Positions 7,697 to 15,416 of a stretch of 19,812 nucleotides of DNA are shown here, one piece after another. Origin of the DNA: VAZQ01 sp036406655 (GTDB lineage Bacteria; Pseudomonadota; Alphaproteobacteria; Rhizobiales; Xanthobacteraceae). Location of the stretch: NCBI GenBank assembly GCA_036406655.1, contig DASXAP010000018.1:1-19812 (forward strand), given 5' to 3'. Numbering within the stretch: position 1 is the stretch's first letter; the number at the start of each line of letters is the position of its first letter. Under the pieces are notes generated by a model that did no database searches, had not been told where the DNA came from, and saw only the letters and a program-made list of their open reading frames with translations. The position numbers and the translations under genes are program-made.

Positions 7697-8860
7697 ATGT
7701 GCTGGAAAGTGATCGCCGCAATGCTTGTTGCCTTGGCGTCAGGCGGCGCAGTGGCCCAGGAGAGCGTCAAGATCGGTCTCATTCTTCCGATGACCGGGCC
7801 CTTCACGACGACCGGCAAGCAGGTCGAGGCTGGCGTGCGCTTCTACATGCAACAGAACGGTGCGACGGTCGCCGGCAGGAAGATCGAGCTCATCCTGCGT
7901 GACGACGGCGGCGTTCCCGACAACAGCAAGCGCATCGCCCAGGAGCTTCTCGCCCGCGACCGGGTGAATATCCTGGCCGGTTTCGGTCTCACCCCGATCG
8001 CGCTCGCGGTGGCGCCGCTCGCGACCGAGACAAAGACGCCGATGATCGTCATGGCGGCCGCTACCGCGATCGTGACCGAACGTTCGCCCTACATCGTGCG
8101 CACGAGCTTTGCCCAGGCCCAGCCGGTGGTGATCATCGCCGACTGGGAGGCGAAGCAGGGCCTCAGGAAGGTGGCGACGCTGGTCTCCGACTTCGCGCCC
8201 GGCTACGACTCGGAAACCTATTTCAAGGAGCGTTTCACACGGGCAGGCGGCGAGGTCGTGCTCTCGCTGCGGGTGCCGCTGCTCAACCCGGATTTCGCAC
8301 CGTTCCTGCAGCGTGTCCGCGACGCCGCGCCGGAAGGCGTGTTCGTGTTCGTTCCCGCCGGACAGGCCGCCGCCCTGATGCGGCAGTTCGCCGAGCGCGG
8401 GCTCAACACCTCCGGCATCCGCCTGTTCGGGGCCGGCGACATCACCGATGACGATCTCCTCAACAACATGGGCGACATCATGCTGGGGGTCGAGACCGCT
8501 TTTTACTATTCGACGGCGCATCCCTCCGAGAAGAACAAGATCTTTGTCGAGGGAATGAAGCGTGCGAACAACGGCATGCGGGCAAATTTCTTCGGCGTCT
8601 CCGGCTATGACGGCATGCATCTCATCTATGAGGCGATCAGGAAGGCTGCCGGCAAGACCGACGGCGAGAGCTTCGTCGCTGCGGCCAGGGGAATGTCGTG
8701 GGAAAGCCCGCGCGGCCCGATGAGCATCGATCCCGAGACGCGGGACGTCATCCACAATATCTATCTTCGCAAGGTCGAGAAGGTGAACGGCGAATTGTGG
8801 AATGTCGAGCTCGCGACCGTGGAGAACGTCAAGGATCCGGTGAAAGCCTCGCGCAAATAG
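7697..8860 (+). CDS. LivK-type (branched-chain amino acid family) ABC substrate-binding protein, copy 1
   Basis: Periplasmic-binding protein of the type I fold (Peripla_BP_6), 387 residues. The signal peptide spans about 1-21, ending GGAVAQ. The mature chain begins ESVKIGLILPMTGPFTTTGK, the standard first strand and ligand-binding loop. An excellent GGAGGA lies 6 nt before the ATG at 7697; the frame is open further upstream but without such a site. It is strikingly similar to the receptor at 15417-16595, sharing ITERSPYIVRTSF, GYDGMHLIYEA and SIDPETRD. Despite the family name, many members in Rhodopseudomonas and Bradyrhizobium bind aromatic acids, and an HbaE-like role in 4-hydroxybenzoate uptake would fit. 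No transporter partners are in the window. Confidence 0.9.
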   Translation: MCWKVIAAMLVALASGGAVAQESVKIGLILPMTGPFTTTGKQVEAGVRFYMQQNGATVAGRKIELILRDDGGVPDNSKRIAQELLARDRVNILAGFGLTPIALAVAPLATETKTPMIVMAAATAIVTERSPYIVRTSFAQAQPVVIIADWEAKQGLRKVATLVSDFAPGYDSETYFKERFTRAGGEVVLSLRVPLLNPDFAPFLQRVRDAAPEGVFVFVPAGQAAALMRQFAERGLNTSGIRLFGAGDITDDDLLNNMGDIMLGVETAFYYSTAHPSEKNKIFVEGMKRANNGMRANFFGVSGYDGMHLIYEAIRKAAGKTDGESFVAAARGMSWESPRGPMSIDPETRDVIHNIYLRKVEKVNGELWNVELATVENVKDPVKASRK

Positions 8861-8922
8861 CCGCAGCGATCGTCTCGAGCTTGGCGGCAAGGCTGACGGG
8901 GTCCACCGCCTCAATGATGATA

Positions 8923-8944
8923 CTTCCGGCCGCGCGGGCGGAAG
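8923..8944 (+). terminator. Possible terminator hairpin after LivK-type gene 1
   Basis: CTTCCGGCCG and CGGGCGGAAG pair at 9 of 10 positions around a 2-nt centre, 63 nt after the LivK-type stop and before the SDR gene. No T-run follows, so it could be a weak or factor-dependent terminator, or only an mRNA hairpin. Confidence 0.35.
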
Positions 8945-9019
8945 CCGAGCCTCACAGAAATCCGAAGCTGCTGCCGCCGCACACTCGGCGCACCCTCAGT
9001 CATCGAAAGGAACACCTGC

Positions 9020-9787
9020 ATGGGCAGCTCCCACCACGACAAGATCGCCGTGATCTCCGGCGCAGCGAACGGCATCGGGCAGGCCTTTGCCCAGCGGCTG
9101 GCGCAGGACGGCGCCCATATCGTCGTCGCCGACATTGCTGCGGCGAACGAGACGGTCAGGATGGTCGAGGCAGCCGGGCGGCAGGCGCTCGCCTGTCGCT
9201 GCGATGTCTCCTCGGAGGAATCGGTCAGGAAGCTGGCGAGCGAGGTGGCCGACCGCTTCGGCCGCTGCGATATCCTGGTCAACTGCGCCGGCGTGTTTCC
9301 CAACCAGCCGTTCGAGCAGATAACCTTCGCGGACTGGCGGCAGGTGCTGGCGATCAATCTGGATAGCGCATTTCTCATGAGCGCCGCCTTCGTGCCCGGC
9401 ATGAAGCAGCGCCGATGGGGACGGATCGTCAACATGGCTTCGAGCACGCTGGGCTCGGTGGTGAGCGGATTCGTGCACTACATGGCGAGCAAAGCCGGCA
9501 TCGTCGGCATCACGCGGGCGCTGGCGAGCGAGCTCGGAGCGTTCGGCATCACCGTCAATGCCATCTCCCCGGGGCTGACCCGCTCGCCCGGAACCATGGC
9601 GCGAGCGCCGCGCGCGGGGATGACGAGCATGGAGGACGAATACGCGCATGCCGCCTCCATGCAAGCGATCAAGCGGCCCGAGGTGCCGGCCGATCTGATC
9701 GGAACCGTGTCGTTTCTGACCAGCGATGACGCCGCCTTCATGACCGGACAGACGCTCAACGTGGACGGCGGGCGGGTCCGCAACTGA
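9020..9787 (+). CDS. SDR-family NAD-dependent oxidoreductase
   Basis: Classical short-chain dehydrogenase of 255 residues, cytoplasmic, catalysing alcohol/ketone interconversion on an unknown substrate. The Rossmann motif GAANGIG is at 14-20. An acidic residue at the end of strand 2 (D39 in VVADI) favours NAD(H) over NADP(H). NCAG is at 88-91, the active-site serine is S141/S142, YMASK supplies Y154 and K158, and PG at 184-185 follows strand 6. The C-terminus GQTLNVDGG is typical. AAAGGA lies upstream of the ATG at 9020. The gene is followed on the same strand by a Bug receptor and a sulfatase, so the three may form one catabolic unit. Its homology class (FabG-like, BadH-like) is too broad to name a substrate. 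Confidence 0.9.
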   Translation: MGSSHHDKIAVISGAANGIGQAFAQRLAQDGAHIVVADIAAANETVRMVEAAGRQALACRCDVSSEESVRKLASEVADRFGRCDILVNCAGVFPNQPFEQITFADWRQVLAINLDSAFLMSAAFVPGMKQRRWGRIVNMASSTLGSVVSGFVHYMASKAGIVGITRALASELGAFGITVNAISPGLTRSPGTMARAPRAGMTSMEDEYAHAASMQAIKRPEVPADLIGTVSFLTSDDAAFMTGQTLNVDGGRVRN

Positions 9788-9885
9788 ATTCGCGAGTCGA
9801 CCAAGGCAGGCACTACCGCCGGACCATGGGTTCGGCTACGTTGCCCTTGTAAGCCGGCCCGCCTCACCCTCGACAGCTGACCCCG

Positions 9886-10872
9886 ATGATGGACAGACGG
9901 GCCTTTATCGGTGGCGCAACGGCACTCGGCGCCGGCGTCGGCGCGACCCGCACGGTGCTCGCGCAGCAAGCGAGCTCGTCGCGCCCGATCCGGCTGCTCG
10001 TTCCCCTGGCCCCGGGCGGAGCGCCTGATTCCTATGCGCGGCTCGTTGCCGATCACATGGCAAGGACCCTCGGGCGCGCCATCGTCGTCGAGCACAAGCC
10101 GGGCGGCACCGGCAATCTCGGCACTCACTTCGTCGCGCACGAGCCGGCCGACGGCAATCTGATCCTGCTCACGACGCAGGCCATCACCGAGATCAATCCC
10201 AGCGCCTTCAGCGACCCGAGATGGTCGCTGGACGAGTTCATCCCGCTCATTCGCGGCGTGCAGGCGCCGCTCGTGCTCGCCGCCAACCCGGGCGTGCCGG
10301 CGAAGACGCTGGACGAGCTGGTCGGATGGGTAAGAAGCAATCCCGGCAAGCTCAGCTACTCGTCCTACAGCGCCGGCACGCCGTCGCATTTTCTCGGATT
10401 CCAGCTCAAGCAGCGTTTCGGCCTCGATCTCGTCCACGTCCCGGCCAAGGGCTCCGGCTTCCAGACGACCGATCTGGTCGGCGGGCATGTGCCGTTCGGG
10501 TTCGCTCAGCTGCAGTCGACGCGACCGCTGATCCAGGAGGGAAAGCTCGCCGCCATCGCCGTGACGAGTGCCGCGCGCTCGCGCTTCCTGTCGGAGGTTC
10601 CGAGCTTCGCGGAGCTGGGCCATCCCGATTTCACCAGCAATATCTGGTTCGGGCTCATGGTACGTGCCGGCACGCCTGCTGCCGCTTTGGACGGCCTGTT
10701 GAACGCGGCGAGGGCGGCGCACGCCGATCCCGACGTGAGGGCGAAGCTCGAGGCCCAGGGGTTCGACGTGTCGGGCGAGACCGGCCCCGGATTCGCAGCC
10801 GACATCAGGACCCAGGCTGAGCGCTGGGCCCGATTGGTCAAGGCCGCGGGCTTCACGGGCGACGGCGGCTGA
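9886..10872 (+). CDS. Bug-family tripartite tricarboxylate transporter receptor (TctC-like)
   Basis: Periplasmic receptor of 328 residues, a normal length for the Bug family. The N-terminus MMDRRAFIGGATALGAG has the RRxF pattern of a Tat signal, ending near VLAQQA. The mature start PIRLLVPLAPGGAPDSYAR and the later VVEHKPGGTGNLGT match the two family-signature loops that contact a carboxylate ligand. PADGNLILL corresponds to the common PDGYTLL segment. Start ATGs at 9886 and 9889 are equivalent; no strong ribosome site is visible. It lies 98 bp after the SDR and 41 bp before the sulfatase. TctA/TctB membrane genes are absent here, which is usual for this family. The ligand is unknown. Confidence 0.9.
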   Translation: MMDRRAFIGGATALGAGVGATRTVLAQQASSSRPIRLLVPLAPGGAPDSYARLVADHMARTLGRAIVVEHKPGGTGNLGTHFVAHEPADGNLILLTTQAITEINPSAFSDPRWSLDEFIPLIRGVQAPLVLAANPGVPAKTLDELVGWVRSNPGKLSYSSYSAGTPSHFLGFQLKQRFGLDLVHVPAKGSGFQTTDLVGGHVPFGFAQLQSTRPLIQEGKLAAIAVTSAARSRFLSEVPSFAELGHPDFTSNIWFGLMVRAGTPAAALDGLLNAARAAHADPDVRAKLEAQGFDVSGETGPGFAADIRTQAERWARLVKAAGFTGDGG

Positions 10873-10913
10873 CTGGCAGCAGCCGCCGCGATGCAAGGAG
10901 CCAGCTTGCCGGC

Positions 10914-12512
10914 ATGCGCCCGCACATTCTCCTCTTCATCACCGACCAGCATCGCAACGATTACCTCGGCTGCACCGGCCATCCGCTGCTCGCGACGCCG
11001 CACATCGATTCGATTGCCGCGCGCGGCGTGCGCTTCACGCGGTTCTACGTGGCGACGCCGGTCTGCATGCCGAACCGGGCGACGCTGATGACAGGGCGCA
11101 TGCCGTCGGTGCACGGGGTGCGCAGCAACGGCTCCCCGCTCTCGCTCCGCTCCAACACCTTCGTCGATGCGCTGCGCGCCGCCGGCTATGCGACCGCGCT
11201 CGTCGGCAAGAGCCACCTGCAGAATTTCACCGGCTCTCCCCCCATCCTGCAACGACCGCCGCCGCGCCCGGGCGATCAGGTCCTCGACGCCGAATTCGCC
11301 GAGGCATTAAAGCCCGGCGCCGGCGAGGAACGCTACGATCAGGAGCAGCCGCAGCGCTGGGAGAGCGGAAGCGACTTCTCGGTTCGGCTTCCCTTCTACG
11401 GGTTCGAGCACGTGGATCTGTGCACCGCGCACGGCGACCACGTCGGCGGACATTACTACGTCTGGCTGAAGTCGCACCGACCCGACGCCGACGCGCTGCG
11501 CGACCGCGGCAACCAGCTTGCGCACGATTACGTCTGCCCGCAGGCCTTCCGCACGCCGATCCCGGAGGAACTCTATCCCACCGCCTACATCGGCGAGAGG
11601 AGCTGCGAGTGGCTCGACCGCTACGCCGCCGGCAGCCGCGAGAAGCCGTTCTTCCTGATGGTGTCCTTTCCCGACCCGCATCATCCGTTCACCCCGCCCG
11701 GCCGCTACTGGTCGATGTACCGGCCCGAGGACATGAAGCTGCCGCCGAGCTTTCGCCTGGGCAATGAGCCGCCGGCACGCGCAGTGAGCTGGGCGCTCGC
11801 GCAGCGCGAGAGCGGCACCGCCGACACCGCCGGCCAAGCCGCCTTTGCCGTCGACGAGCGGGAAGCGCGCGAGGCGATGGCGCTGAGCTGCGGCATGATC
11901 ACGATGATCGACGACGCGGTCGGCCGCGTGCTCGGCCGGCTCGCCGCCGGCGGGCTCGCCGACGACACGGTCGTCATCTTCACCACCGATCACGGCGATT
12001 TCCTCGGTGACCACCGGCTGCTGCTCAAGGGGCCGGCGCATTACGAGGGCATCACCCACGTCCCGTTCATCTGGGCCGAGCCTCGAGCGCGCAGCGCCGG
12101 CGAGAGCGACGTCCTTGCCGGCACGCTCGACATTGCCTCGACCATTCTCGATCGCGTGCAGGTCCAGCCTTACAACGGCACCCAGGGCACGAGCCTGCTG
12201 CCGCTCATCGACGGCAGCGGCACGGGCATTGCCCGCGATTCGCTCCTGATCGAGGACGACCAGCAACGGGCGATATTCGGTTTGCCGCCGGGCGCCCGCC
12301 TGCGTTCGCTGCTGACGCAGCGCTGGCGCATGACGATCATCCACGGCGATCCCTACGGCGAGCTCTACGACCTGCAGAACGATCCGCACGAGATGCACAA
12401 CCTGTTCGACGACCCCGCTCATCGCGGCGTGCGCGCCGAGCTCATGGAGAAGCTCGCTTATCGGCAGATGGAGCTTGGCGAGCGCAGCCCATTGCCCGCG
12501 GGACGGGCCTGA
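10914..12512 (+). CDS. Type I sulfatase (arylsulfatase/phosphonate monoester hydrolase family)
   Basis: Alkaline-phosphatase-superfamily hydrolase, 532 residues, expected to cleave a sulfate ester (possibly a phosphonate ester). D11 and Q12 (ITDQHRNDYLG) start the metal site. The formylglycine motif C-x-P-x-R is CMPNR at 51-55, followed by ATLMTGR. C51 would be converted to formylglycine. The second metal segment is TTDHGDFLGDH near 362-372, with the conserved lysine after it (LLLKGPAHYEG). There is no signal peptide: the first beta strand begins at residue 3, so the enzyme should be cytosolic, as are BetC and phosphonate monoester hydrolases. AGGAG lies a rather long 13 nt upstream of the ATG. 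No formylglycine-generating enzyme or anaerobic maturase is in the window. The Bug receptor just upstream may deliver its substrate (inference). Confidence 0.9.
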   Translation: MRPHILLFITDQHRNDYLGCTGHPLLATPHIDSIAARGVRFTRFYVATPVCMPNRATLMTGRMPSVHGVRSNGSPLSLRSNTFVDALRAAGYATALVGKSHLQNFTGSPPILQRPPPRPGDQVLDAEFAEALKPGAGEERYDQEQPQRWESGSDFSVRLPFYGFEHVDLCTAHGDHVGGHYYVWLKSHRPDADALRDRGNQLAHDYVCPQAFRTPIPEELYPTAYIGERSCEWLDRYAAGSREKPFFLMVSFPDPHHPFTPPGRYWSMYRPEDMKLPPSFRLGNEPPARAVSWALAQRESGTADTAGQAAFAVDEREAREAMALSCGMITMIDDAVGRVLGRLAAGGLADDTVVIFTTDHGDFLGDHRLLLKGPAHYEGITHVPFIWAEPRARSAGESDVLAGTLDIASTILDRVQVQPYNGTQGTSLLPLIDGSGTGIARDSLLIEDDQQRAIFGLPPGARLRSLLTQRWRMTIIHGDPYGELYDLQNDPHEMHNLFDDPAHRGVRAELMEKLAYRQMELGERSPLPAGRA

Positions 12513-12534
12513 CCGGGTCGCCGAGCCGTGGCGA

Positions 12535-12548
12535 TGCCCGTCCGGGCA
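12535..12548. terminator. Possible bidirectional terminator stem between convergent genes
   Basis: TGCCCG and CGGGCA form a symmetric stem 22 nt after the sulfatase stop and 47 nt beyond the phosphatase stop. The loop is tight and there is no T-run. Its position between convergent genes is the main support. Confidence 0.25.
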
Positions 12549-12595
12549 GATGACCAGAGTCGTCAGCGCGGGTTCGAGAGTCCGATCGACCGATT

Positions 12596-14455
12596 TCAGT
12601 TCAGCGCTTCGGACAGGACGTGTCCCTCGCAGCCGTTCGGCGGTCGCACGTTCAGTATGAACGCGATGGTGCGCGCCAGATCCACGACTTCGGAATCGCC
12701 GTACTTGCCCGGCTTGATCCAGCTCGGCCCGTACATCGCGAGCGGTACATTGGTGTCGTACGACCATGGTGAGCCGTGGGTCGAGGCGTAGGTGCCCGGC
12801 TTGGCGAACAGGTACCAGTTCGGCTTGTTCATCACCACGATGTCGCCGCTGATCTGCTGGTGCCAGGCGAGAATTACCTGTCTGGCGAGCTTGGTGTTGG
12901 GCATCAGGCCCTGTTCCATCTGGGTTCGGGTGAAGACGGCTTCGACGCCCGGGTAATCCCGCAGGAACGCCTGCGCCGCGTTCTCGACCTCGACCCTGCT
13001 GAGATTACGGCCTTCGATCAGCTTGTAATCGACGTAGAGCGTGGGATTCCACCAGGCGGTGATGTACTTGCCCTCACCGAACTTCGCCGACAGCGCGGCG
13101 TTGGCCGCGTCGATCATCTTCTCGGGGTCGATGCGGCCGGCATCGAGCCTGCGGCTCTCGCTGTACTCGGGCACATTCATGAAGCCGTGGTCGGCGGAGA
13201 GCGTGATCAGGACGTTCTGCAGCCCTACGCGCTGGTCGAGGTACTCGAACAGCTCGGCAAAGATGCGATCGAGACGAACCGTCTGGTCCTGAGACTGCCG
13301 GCTCTCCGGGCCGAACAGGTGATTGACGTAATCGTGGCTGGTCCAGCTGATGGCGAGAATGTCGGGAGCTCCAGCGGGATTGTTGCCGAGATCCTCGCCC
13401 TCGACGGCGGCCTTGATGAAGTCGAGCGTCAGCAGGTCTCCGAACGGACTCCACATCATCGCGTCGTAATAGGCCTTGCTCGGCTCCTTGGCACCGCCGA
13501 CGATCGGATGCGGAAAGCGCGTTCCCAGATCCTTGTACTTGGTGGTCCATGGCCGATTGTCCGCCGTCGACCGGGCGTAGGCGTCCTCCGGCAACAGCAG
13601 CGACCAGGTCTCCTTGAAATACCTGTTCTGCGGCTTCGTCTCGTAGAAAGCCTTCCACCAGCCCGGATAATCCTCCATGTAGTAGTTGGAGGTGATGAAG
13701 CGGCCGGTCGTCGCGCTATGCATGTAGGCGATGCCGTGCTGGCCGGCCAAGCCGATCGCCGAGCGGTCCTTGCCGGCTATGGCGATGACCTTGGATTTCC
13801 CGTTCGCGTAAATGAGCTCGTCGCCAACAGTCGTGACCTTGATGTTGAAGGGCGAGGTGCCGGCGTGATCGACGGTTTCCTCGTCTAGATACTTGAAACG
13901 GGGGTCTTCGGTCGAATACAGGCGCTTGCCCGTCTTCTTGTCGATCCAGTCGTTGCCGACCACCCCGTGCTTGTAGGGGTGCGCACACGAGAGCAGCGTG
14001 GCGTGCCCGACCCCGGTGTAGGTGGTGGCGTGGCTGTAGTGATTGTTGCCGTACCACGCCCCCTTGTCCAGCAGCAGCTTGAAGCCACGCTCGGTGTAGA
14101 GGTCGTAGTACTTGACGAACTGCTCCTGCGGGAAGCCGTCGATCACCATGAACAGCACCAGCTTCGGAAGCGGCTTGCCGCCGACCCAGCCCCGAGCCTG
14201 TGCTCGCTCCGGCTTCTCGATCTTGTCGATCAGCCGGAACGAGCTGTCGAACTTGAAATCGTAGGTCCTGCCGGCGGCGCACTTGGCCTTGTCGACCTCG
14301 AACTTGCCGTCGTCAAGCTGCGCCTTCCCGCCCGAGCAGCCCTGCTCCTTCAGCGCGGACTGCAGCTGCGCCGCCTCCTCCGCGGTGAGCGGCCGATCCG
14401 CCAGAGCGGCGCCGGCCACAAGAGTAACGGCCAAGAAACTCAGTATGACGCGCAT
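12596..14455 (-). CDS. Secreted alkaline phosphatase family protein with PepSY-like N-terminus
   Basis: 619-residue phosphatase/phosphodiesterase of the PhoK/SPAP branch of the alkaline phosphatase superfamily, acting in the periplasm on phosphate esters. The signal peptide is about 1-19 (LSFLAVTLVAGAALA). Residues 22-80 look like a PepSY-type domain with two cysteines, C40 and C59. Catalytic features are D106 (FMVIDGF), the nucleophile T147 in TGVGH (equivalent to TCPGH of SPAP enzymes), SWTSHDYVNHLFGP and TLSADHGF as metal ligands, and STHGSPWSYDTNVP near the C-terminus. GGGAGGAA stands just upstream of the ATG at 14455. It converges with the sulfatase and diverges from mgtC. Phosphate-starvation control would be expected, but I could not identify a Pho box. 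Confidence 0.9.
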   Translation of the reverse strand: MRVILSFLAVTLVAGAALADRPLTAEEAAQLQSALKEQGCSGGKAQLDDGKFEVDKAKCAAGRTYDFKFDSSFRLIDKIEKPERAQARGWVGGKPLPKLVLFMVIDGFPQEQFVKYYDLYTERGFKLLLDKGAWYGNNHYSHATTYTGVGHATLLSCAHPYKHGVVGNDWIDKKTGKRLYSTEDPRFKYLDEETVDHAGTSPFNIKVTTVGDELIYANGKSKVIAIAGKDRSAIGLAGQHGIAYMHSATTGRFITSNYYMEDYPGWWKAFYETKPQNRYFKETWSLLLPEDAYARSTADNRPWTTKYKDLGTRFPHPIVGGAKEPSKAYYDAMMWSPFGDLLTLDFIKAAVEGEDLGNNPAGAPDILAISWTSHDYVNHLFGPESRQSQDQTVRLDRIFAELFEYLDQRVGLQNVLITLSADHGFMNVPEYSESRRLDAGRIDPEKMIDAANAALSAKFGEGKYITAWWNPTLYVDYKLIEGRNLSRVEVENAAQAFLRDYPGVEAVFTRTQMEQGLMPNTKLARQVILAWHQQISGDIVVMNKPNWYLFAKPGTYASTHGSPWSYDTNVPLAMYGPSWIKPGKYGDSEVVDLARTIAFILNVRPPNGCEGHVLSEALN

Positions 14456-14539
14456 GAATTTCCTCCCATCGATCGAGCGCGTCCAGTACGACTTGTTGTT
14501 ATTGCGCGCCCGCCCGCGGGGATCCTAATCCAGCCTCGG

Positions 14540-14553
14540 CCCTGGCGCCAGGG
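14540..14553. promoter_or_regulatory. Perfect 14-bp palindrome in the phosphatase-mgtC divergent region
   Basis: CCCTGGCGCCAGGG is a perfect inverted repeat lying 85 bp from the phosphatase start and 90 bp from the MgtC start. Such a position and symmetry suit a dimeric repressor or activator site. No specific regulator can be named. Confidence 0.35.
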
Positions 14554-14643
14554 TCGACGGGCTGCCGGGGCCGACGCGAACAGATGACCCGCGAAATGCC
14601 CCGGTGTTGCAGCGGGCGCCCGCCGCGATTACGGTTGCGACCA

Positions 14644-15336
14644 ATGGGCCAGGAAGAGCTGGTTATCGTCATTCGTGTGCTCGGCGCGCTGCTGATCGGC
14701 GGGCTGATCGGGTTCGAGCGCACCTTCCATGGCCGCCCGGCGGGATTTCGAACCCATTCCCTGGTCAGCGTCGCATCCGCGCTGCTGATGCTCGTCACCG
14801 TGTATCAAAGCCAGTGGATGACCGAGACGCCGCTCGACGCCATCCGCACCGATCCGACGCGCATGGCGCAGGGGATCATGACCGGGATCGGCTTTCTCGG
14901 CGCCGGGGTGATCTTCAAGGAGGGGCTGACGGTGCGCGGGCTGACCACCGCGGCCTCGATCTGGATAACCGCGGCGATCGGCATCCTGATCGGCATCGGC
15001 TTCTATTTCGCCGCCCTCGTCGGCACCCTCGCCACGCTCGCGGTGCTGGCCCTGTTTCGGTGGATCGAGCAGATGCTGCCGGCCGAATTCTACGCGCATC
15101 ATATGCTGCGGTTCGATCGCGGGAATGTGGTCGCCGAAAGCGAGCTGCGGGCGCTGCTTCACAAGCACGGTTTCTCGATAGCGAACCTGTCCTCGCGCTT
15201 GACCGAGGGCGGCCGGCAATTCGAATACCGCATGGTCATTCGCAGCAAGGATCGCAGAAACGGCGAGACGCTGGCCGAGCACCTGCGCCGCATGCCGCAG
15301 GTGCTGGAGTTCCGCATCTCCCCCACCGGCGACTGA
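14644..15336 (+). CDS. MgtC/SapB family inner-membrane protein
   Basis: 230-residue membrane protein of the MgtC/SapB family, linked in other bacteria to survival at low magnesium and to ATP synthase or phosphate homeostasis. The N-terminal half has about four to five hydrophobic helices with family motifs GGLIGFERTFHGRPAGFRTH near 19-38 and GIGFLGAGVIFKEGLTVRGLT near 79-99. The soluble C-terminal part (about 155-230) resembles the ACT-like domain of MgtC. The ATG at 14644 starts just before the first helix. An ATG at 14584 adds 20 arginine-rich residues and is less likely. Neither has a strong ribosome site. Divergent pairing with a phosphatase may reflect shared phosphate or magnesium stress control (inference). 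Confidence 0.88.
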   Translation: MGQEELVIVIRVLGALLIGGLIGFERTFHGRPAGFRTHSLVSVASALLMLVTVYQSQWMTETPLDAIRTDPTRMAQGIMTGIGFLGAGVIFKEGLTVRGLTTAASIWITAAIGILIGIGFYFAALVGTLATLAVLALFRWIEQMLPAEFYAHHMLRFDRGNVVAESELRALLHKHGFSIANLSSRLTEGGRQFEYRMVIRSKDRRNGETLAEHLRRMPQVLEFRISPTGD

Positions 15337-15416
15337 CCCGACGCTTAAACGTCGCGCGCGGGACGGGCCCCCGCACGACGACGACTCTCAGCGATCCGCG
15401 AATTCGGAACTGCCGG

